A DNA stretch of 64,000 nucleotides, taken from Tetrapyrgos nigripes (Eukaryota; Basidiomycota; Agaricomycetes; Agaricales; Campanellaceae). How positions within the stretch are numbered: the first letter of the stretch is position 1; every line of letters starts with the position of its first letter. The notes below the pieces were generated by a model. That model searched no databases and was not told the origin of the DNA. It worked only from the letters and a program-made list of their open reading frames with translations. The stretch covers positions 1 through 64,000 of the forward strand of contig JAACJM010000018.1 of NCBI GenBank assembly GCA_013368315.1, in the 5' to 3' direction. This document shows, in pieces, positions 60,203 to 64,000 of this stretch. The translations under genes and the position numbers were made by a program.

Positions 60203-60676
60203 ATGTCAACCACTTCCTCTACTGACACCATCGTCCATAACACCCACCCAACCAACAGGGGGTGTTGCACCTATGGGAAGCGCTCAGGACGTCAATGCCG
60301 ACTCTCAAAACAACACCAAGGACCTCACAACGGGTGTCAACGTTGCACGTGGGGAGGAGAAGATGGACCAGGGCGATGTAGATTAGGGAGAGGACATAGA
60401 GCTAGATGTGTAGTTCAGTGGACATCCCTACGAGCAGAACACAGAGGGAACCTAGGATGGGGAGACAGTAGCGTATGGGGCGCACACATCACCCTACAAT
60501 ATGACAATGACGATGGATGGGATGGAGCGGGCTGGGGTTCTGCGACCAACATGACAGAATGGGGCGACTTAACAGACTATTGGCCAGAACAGGGAGAATT
60601 GGACAAACGACTACGTGAACAATGGGCGAGACACTGGAAAAGTAGCTTGCCGAGCTCCGGTGAAAGCTCGTCCTAA
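60203..60676 (+). CDS. Extra Cys/Trp-rich ORF between pol and the 3' LTR of Gypsy-2
   Basis: From ATG 60203 to a stop just before the purine tract, 157 residues. The N-terminal half holds a Cys/His cluster (GCCTYGKRSGRQCRLSKQH, then PHNGCQRC and two more Cys), suitable for one zinc-binding unit, with many Arg and Gly. The C-terminal half is rich in Trp, Asp and Gly (DDGWDGAGWGS; DYWPEQGELDKRLREQW). No homology recognised. Related Gypsy-1 has nothing in this place, so the roughly 730-bp segment (about 59940-60670) looks acquired by Gypsy-2 or lost from Gypsy-1. It could be a captured host gene piece, an envelope-free accessory protein, or a chance frame; the Cys spacing and codon-rich openness make chance less likely. 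Confidence 0.5.
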   Translation: MSTTSSTDTIVHNTHPTNRGCCTYGKRSGRQCRLSKQHQGPHNGCQRCTWGGEDGPGRCRLGRGHRARCVVQWTSLRAEHRGNLGWGDSSVWGAHITLQYDNDDGWDGAGWGSATNMTEWGDLTDYWPEQGELDKRLREQWARHWKSSLPSSGESSS

Positions 60677-60687
60677 AAAGGGGGTAA

Positions 60688-61210
60688 TGTCATGAATCGC
60701 TCCCCGCCTATTCATTTCCTTTCTATTCCTTTTCCTTTACTACCTAGTTCCCACCTTATTTACTTTTAACCCCATAAAACATCAACCATTTCCCATCATC
60801 GTCTATAGTTACCATCTCTACAGATCTATGACTCACACTCTTATCTCCTCCACTTCCTATCTCCACGGATATTCTCACTGTCAATCATTCCTCATGATCC
60901 AGTACCTTCATCTATCCATTTTAACTCATTACTCTCTCGCTCTTGACATTTCCACATGATACCGTCTATTATCATTTACTCTTTCCCACCTGTTCATATT
61001 TTACTTATATACCTGTGATTTTGTAACCTATTCCTTAGTTCGTTCACTTTGTCTCCGCTCCATACTTTTACTACGCAGTGTAGAGCCTAGTCAGCTTACT
61101 TTCTCTACCTCTCTATCTCTCTATCTCTTTTGATCAATCTATTCTCTTGCAACCGGCTTTCTCGTATTGTGTGACTTGGGTGGTTATTGAGTGTATCGAC
61201 AATCTTGACA
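60688..61210 (+). repeat. 3' LTR of Gypsy-2
   Basis: Preceded by AAAAAGGGGGTAA and followed by the target duplicate GTTTC. Its TATATA is at 61006-61011 and AGTTCGTTCA at 61037-61046. It differs from the 5' LTR by about seven substitutions and one indel, near 98.5% identity by eye. Confidence 0.9.
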
Positions 61211-61774
61211 GTTTCCTTTTTCCTTCCCTTCTCCTTTAGGACTTGTTTGTTCTTGTTTTATCTGGACTTCATCAACTTGTTTATTCCTGTTTCACTGTTT
61301 CATCATCCATCATTCATCGTTCATCATTTGATCTCCCATCATTCCACCTTTCCATTACTTCGTTTCAACTGTACAGTTTTGTAGATCTTTTCCCAAGCCT
61401 TCATACAAGTATATATACCCCTTCCCTGCAGGCAAGTATCCTTGAGTTTTTCTCTTTGGATCCCCTCCTGCAGGTGCATAGTATGTCAGCCTTGTATCTT
61501 CTAGTTCTGATTTATATATCTTTGGATCTCCTCCTGCAGTTGTTGAGTGATTGCCTCACGTGTCAGGAGTCACCCTTACAGTAGAAAAACTCCTCATCAA
61601 GTGGACTAGTCATCTTTGGCAACCATTTCCTTCCGAGCTCCAGATACCAGTGAGAGCGACTCTGATAGCGCTCACACTGCTCTTGCTCCTCCTCCCACAG
61701 TTCCCCAAGACTCCTCCACTCCTCAGTTCTCTCCACCCTCTGTTTCTTCTGCCTCATTACCTGGGTCCCCCACG

Positions 61775-62992
61775 ATGTCTGAAGCTTTTGATGCTCGTCT
61801 GGCCCATCTAGAGCAGACTTCTCAGAGTCAGAGCAAACAACTCGCTGAGATCCTCGCTGCCCTCCAGGGCCAAAATCTCCCTCCACCACCTCCTCAACTC
61901 CCATCACAACACCCCACTCGACCTCCATCCTCTGCTTCGTCTTCTACTCCTCCCTCTCATCATTCTTCCAGAGCTTCACATGCTAAGGCGTCCCCACCTG
62001 GCATCTTTGATGGTCAACATGATAACAGCCAAGTCTGGTGGACCAGTGCAATCATTTATGCTAGCACTGTTCATTTTGAAGATGATATCGCCAAGATTAT
62101 GTGGGCGCTGTCCTACTTCCAAACAGGTTGTGCTGCCACCTACCGCCAAAGCCTCATTGACCATGGACACCTCTACAGCTCCTCCCGCTTTGATACCTGG
62201 CAAGAATTTGAAGCCGAGTTCATCAAGGAGTTCATGCCAGAAGATGAATGCACCCAGGCTAGTCTTACCCTAGAGGGTGTCTCCTACTTCCAGGGCACAG
62301 CTTCTGTTGACGAATATGTCGACAACTTCTGTGCTCTCATCACCATTAACGTTGAACCCGTCCTCTACTCCACGAACCCTAATGCACCTACCATCAAGGC
62401 CCGACTTGAGGACACAAAACATGTTGGTCAGACAGTGGTCCTCAAATTCCGACATGGACTGCAGCCTGCTTTAGAGAAGAAGGTTGCAGAGGCAGAGGCT
62501 CGTCCACAGGAATGGGACACCATGGCTTGGTATTTCCTGGCCAAGAGGTTTGATAAACATGAATGGGAAGATGCGATCTTCCGTGGTGCTCAGAGAAGTG
62601 TGCACCCTGGTCCACCCAAGCCTACTTTCCCTTCTCGTGCTCAACCTCAGGGTCATTCCCTTCTCCCAATCCAGTTCCCTACCCCTGCTGCCGCCCCCAT
62701 TCCTGCCCCTTGTGCACCAGCCCCTGCCCAAGCTCCCCTTTCCAAAGGCATTCCCATGGAAGTCGATGCCTTGAGGCAGAGGTTCCTAGCCCACTGCACC
62801 TGCTACACATGTGGCAAAACTGGTCACTTCTCTGCAGCATGTCCAGACTGCCAACATGAACATGTTCGCATCGTGGATATGTCTGTTGATGACTGGCAGG
62901 AGATTGCAGAAGCATACGCAGCTTTCCAGGATTTCCAAGCTGCCCTGATGAATGAGCCCGCTCAGGAGGATTTTGCCAAGGACCAGGAGTGA
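61775..62992 (+). CDS. Gypsy-3 gag
   Basis: The open frame extends upstream to 61616 without an ATG; the first ATG is 61775 (MSEAFDARLAHLEQ), followed by a coiled coil and a Pro/Ser-rich spacer. The retrotransposon gag domain runs from about residue 70 of this start (PPGIFDGQHDNSQVWWTS; WALSYFQTGCAATYRQSL; FDTWQEFEAEFIKEF). A Pro/Ala-rich linker leads to a CCHC knuckle (CYTCGKTGHFSAACPDC, near 62805). It ends in an acidic tail at 62992. No damage is seen. Confidence 0.85.
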   Translation: MSEAFDARLAHLEQTSQSQSKQLAEILAALQGQNLPPPPPQLPSQHPTRPPSSASSSTPPSHHSSRASHAKASPPGIFDGQHDNSQVWWTSAIIYASTVHFEDDIAKIMWALSYFQTGCAATYRQSLIDHGHLYSSSRFDTWQEFEAEFIKEFMPEDECTQASLTLEGVSYFQGTASVDEYVDNFCALITINVEPVLYSTNPNAPTIKARLEDTKHVGQTVVLKFRHGLQPALEKKVAEAEARPQEWDTMAWYFLAKRFDKHEWEDAIFRGAQRSVHPGPPKPTFPSRAQPQGHSLLPIQFPTPAAAPIPAPCAPAPAQAPLSKGIPMEVDALRQRFLAHCTCYTCGKTGHFSAACPDCQHEHVRIVDMSVDDWQEIAEAYAAFQDFQAALMNEPAQEDFAKDQE

Positions 62993-63229
62993 TGGACACG
63001 CCCTCATGGTCAAAAAATAATTACTTTGCATGTTTATCTACAGACTCTATCAATGATAACAATTGTATCTCTGCCCCTGAGTCCATGTGTGAAGTAATTG
63101 CCTCAGTCATGTCTCCCCCTGCCCCCTCTATTTCCCCTTCCATTCCTTCCGTTCACCGTCCAGTTCCTTGGTGCTGTCTAAACGTTGGGAACGCCGTCTA
63201 CCTCACAAATTAGTAATCTCCTCCCACAG

Positions 63230-64000
63230 AAGCCGCTGCCTGACAGTCCCAATAGAGCTAGAGTCCACATCTAATGCCTCTTTGATCTCTGGCAGTGCGC
63301 TCATCGACAGTGGAGCCACTAATATGGGTTATGCCAACACTGAGTTTGTCACCAAGAACTCTATTCCTACCTGGAAACTCCAGAAGCCTATCCCCGTCTT
63401 CAATGTCGACGACACTCCTAACGAGGCTGGAGCCATAACCGAGATCTTGGACACTATCCTGCGTTTAAAAGATCACTCTGAACACATCCAGCTTGCGGTC
63501 ACTCAGCTTGGCAGCCAGGATGTCATTCTTGGCTATGGATGGTTACGAGCCCATAACCCTGAGGTGGATTGGGACAATGGCAACATCAAGCTCAGCCGGT
63601 GCCCCAGGCAGTGCTCTACATGTCATGAAGAAGTACAACAGGAATGTCAACTATCTCTATCTGCTGCCCATCGTCAACGCCAAGCTCTGGAACGTTTTCG
63701 GGAAGGTCCATCTCCCCATGTTATTAAATTGGACCCTGGTGAAGATGAGATGAACAACCTCAGGACCTTTGGCTGTGATGACTTCCCTGACAATGTTTCT
63801 ATTGAGGAAGGTGACCGCATATTTGTTACCTCAGTTCCTCCGGAGTCGGAGTTCATCAGTGCGACAAGCACCACTTCTCAACGTCTAGCAGAAGCACATG
63901 CCAAGGCTTCGAGGAACCCTCATGATGGCCTCCCTGATCACTTCTATGAGTACATAGATGTCTTCTCCAAAGACTCTTTCAATGTGCTGATCGCAAACCA
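63230..64000 (+). CDS. Gypsy-3 protease and pol start (partial)
   Basis: The retropepsin motif ALIDSGATNMGYAN (near 63298) and the second half DVILGYGWLRAHNPEVDWD (near 63520) are in one frame that stays open to the window end. It then enters the linker before RT (RFREGPSPHVIKLDPGEDE; HFYEYIDVFSKDSF). The RT itself lies outside the window. The gag stop at 62992 and this frame are separated by about 240 bp with a different frame, so either an intron, recoding or a defect joins them. Confidence 0.75.

Larger units (their letters stand above)
53245..61210 (+). mobile_element. Gypsy-2, complete chromovirus of the Tf1/sushi type
   Basis: A 7966-bp LTR retrotransposon. LTRs are 53245-53768 and 60688-61210, both TGTCA..TGACA, and differ by about seven substitutions and one 1-bp indel, so insertion is fairly recent. 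GTTTC flanks both sides (53240-53244 and 61211-61215), a 5-bp target duplication. The order is gag, protease, RT, RNase H, integrase, chromodomain, then an extra ORF and the purine tract AAAAAGGGGG just before the 3' LTR. It is inserted at the junction between the truncated Gypsy-1 and Gypsy-3. A few defects (TGA at 54488 and 54968, frameshifts near 56391 and 58735, a stop near 56646) mean this copy is not fully functional. Confidence 0.9.
61216..64000 (+). mobile_element. Gypsy-3, 5' part of a different Ty3/Gypsy element (continues past the window)
   Basis: A pyrimidine-rich leader or LTR remnant (61216-61560) contains two imperfect copies of TTTGGATCYCCTCCTGCAG (about 61457 and 61522). It is followed by gag, protease and the start of the RT linker. 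A complete 5' LTR cannot be delimited because its outer part is cut by the Gypsy-2 insertion or was already lost. The protein sequence is unlike Gypsy-1/2, so it is a separate family. Confidence 0.75.

Noticed and set aside
1..64000. CRISPR arrays, rRNA genes, bacterial-type operons
   Set aside because: The repeats present are transposon ends or low-copy duplications; gene structure with short introns is fungal, and nothing resembles rRNA or CRISPR.

Overview
The window looks like an accessory, transposon-packed stretch of a mushroom-forming basidiomycete (Agaricomycetes) genome. The reasons are the gene families recognised (KDZ transposase with a CxC2-type cysteine cluster, Plavaka transposase, DUF6589, DUF6532 and DUF6534 proteins, a Tf1/sushi-like chromovirus) and the introns, which are mostly 48-60 bp with GT..AG ends. 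Family names come from recognising the sequences; no database search was possible.

Layout. 1-2117: undistinguished sequence with minus-strand exon fragments. 2118-13601: the 3' half of a Helitron-type PIF1-like helicase gene, broken by three separate insertions whose target duplications can be read: A (3745-5376, itself carrying a 599-bp repeat element), B (5570-6942, a fold-back element) and C (6979-13147). Element C is the most interesting object here: about 130-bp terminal inverted repeats (TIRs), a clean 9-bp target duplication, and two convergent genes, a RecQ-like DEAH helicase and a DUF6589 protein, with one base between their stop codons. 15.7-18.5 kb: a PIF/Harbinger-like transposase and a convergent probable DNA-binding partner. 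About 18.5-31.8 kb: a roughly 13-kb unit bounded by about 180-bp inverted repeats and carrying a KDZ transposase, a small basic coiled-coil gene and two minus-strand genes. 32.6-35.9 kb: a Plavaka transposase, divergent from a DUF6532 gene (36.0-37.9 kb). 39.4-41.0 kb: the only gene that reads as intact host sequence, a 302-residue DUF6534 membrane protein with 11 exons and a tandemly duplicated TATA promoter region. 43.4-44.0 kb: a second copy of the 599-bp element. 44.1-47.7 kb: a decayed MULE-type transposase gene with a GCM/WRKY-like zinc region, interrupted by a 696-bp MITE and cut off by the next element. 47.7-53.2 kb: Gypsy-1 (minus strand), an old chromovirus lacking its RNase H and 5' LTR. 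53.2-61.2 kb: Gypsy-2 (plus strand), a complete 8-kb relative with near-identical LTRs, a 5-bp target duplication and an extra ORF after pol. 61.2-64.0 kb: the 5' part of a third, different Gypsy element, running off the window.

How the parts relate. The region records serial nesting of elements inside elements. Premature stops across unrelated families are overwhelmingly TGA where Arg is expected, which suggests CGA to TGA transitions and therefore a CpG-methylation/deamination defence. In element C the helicase and the DUF6589 protein, together with hairpin-forming TIRs, look like the working parts of a DNA transposon that I cannot assign to a named superfamily.
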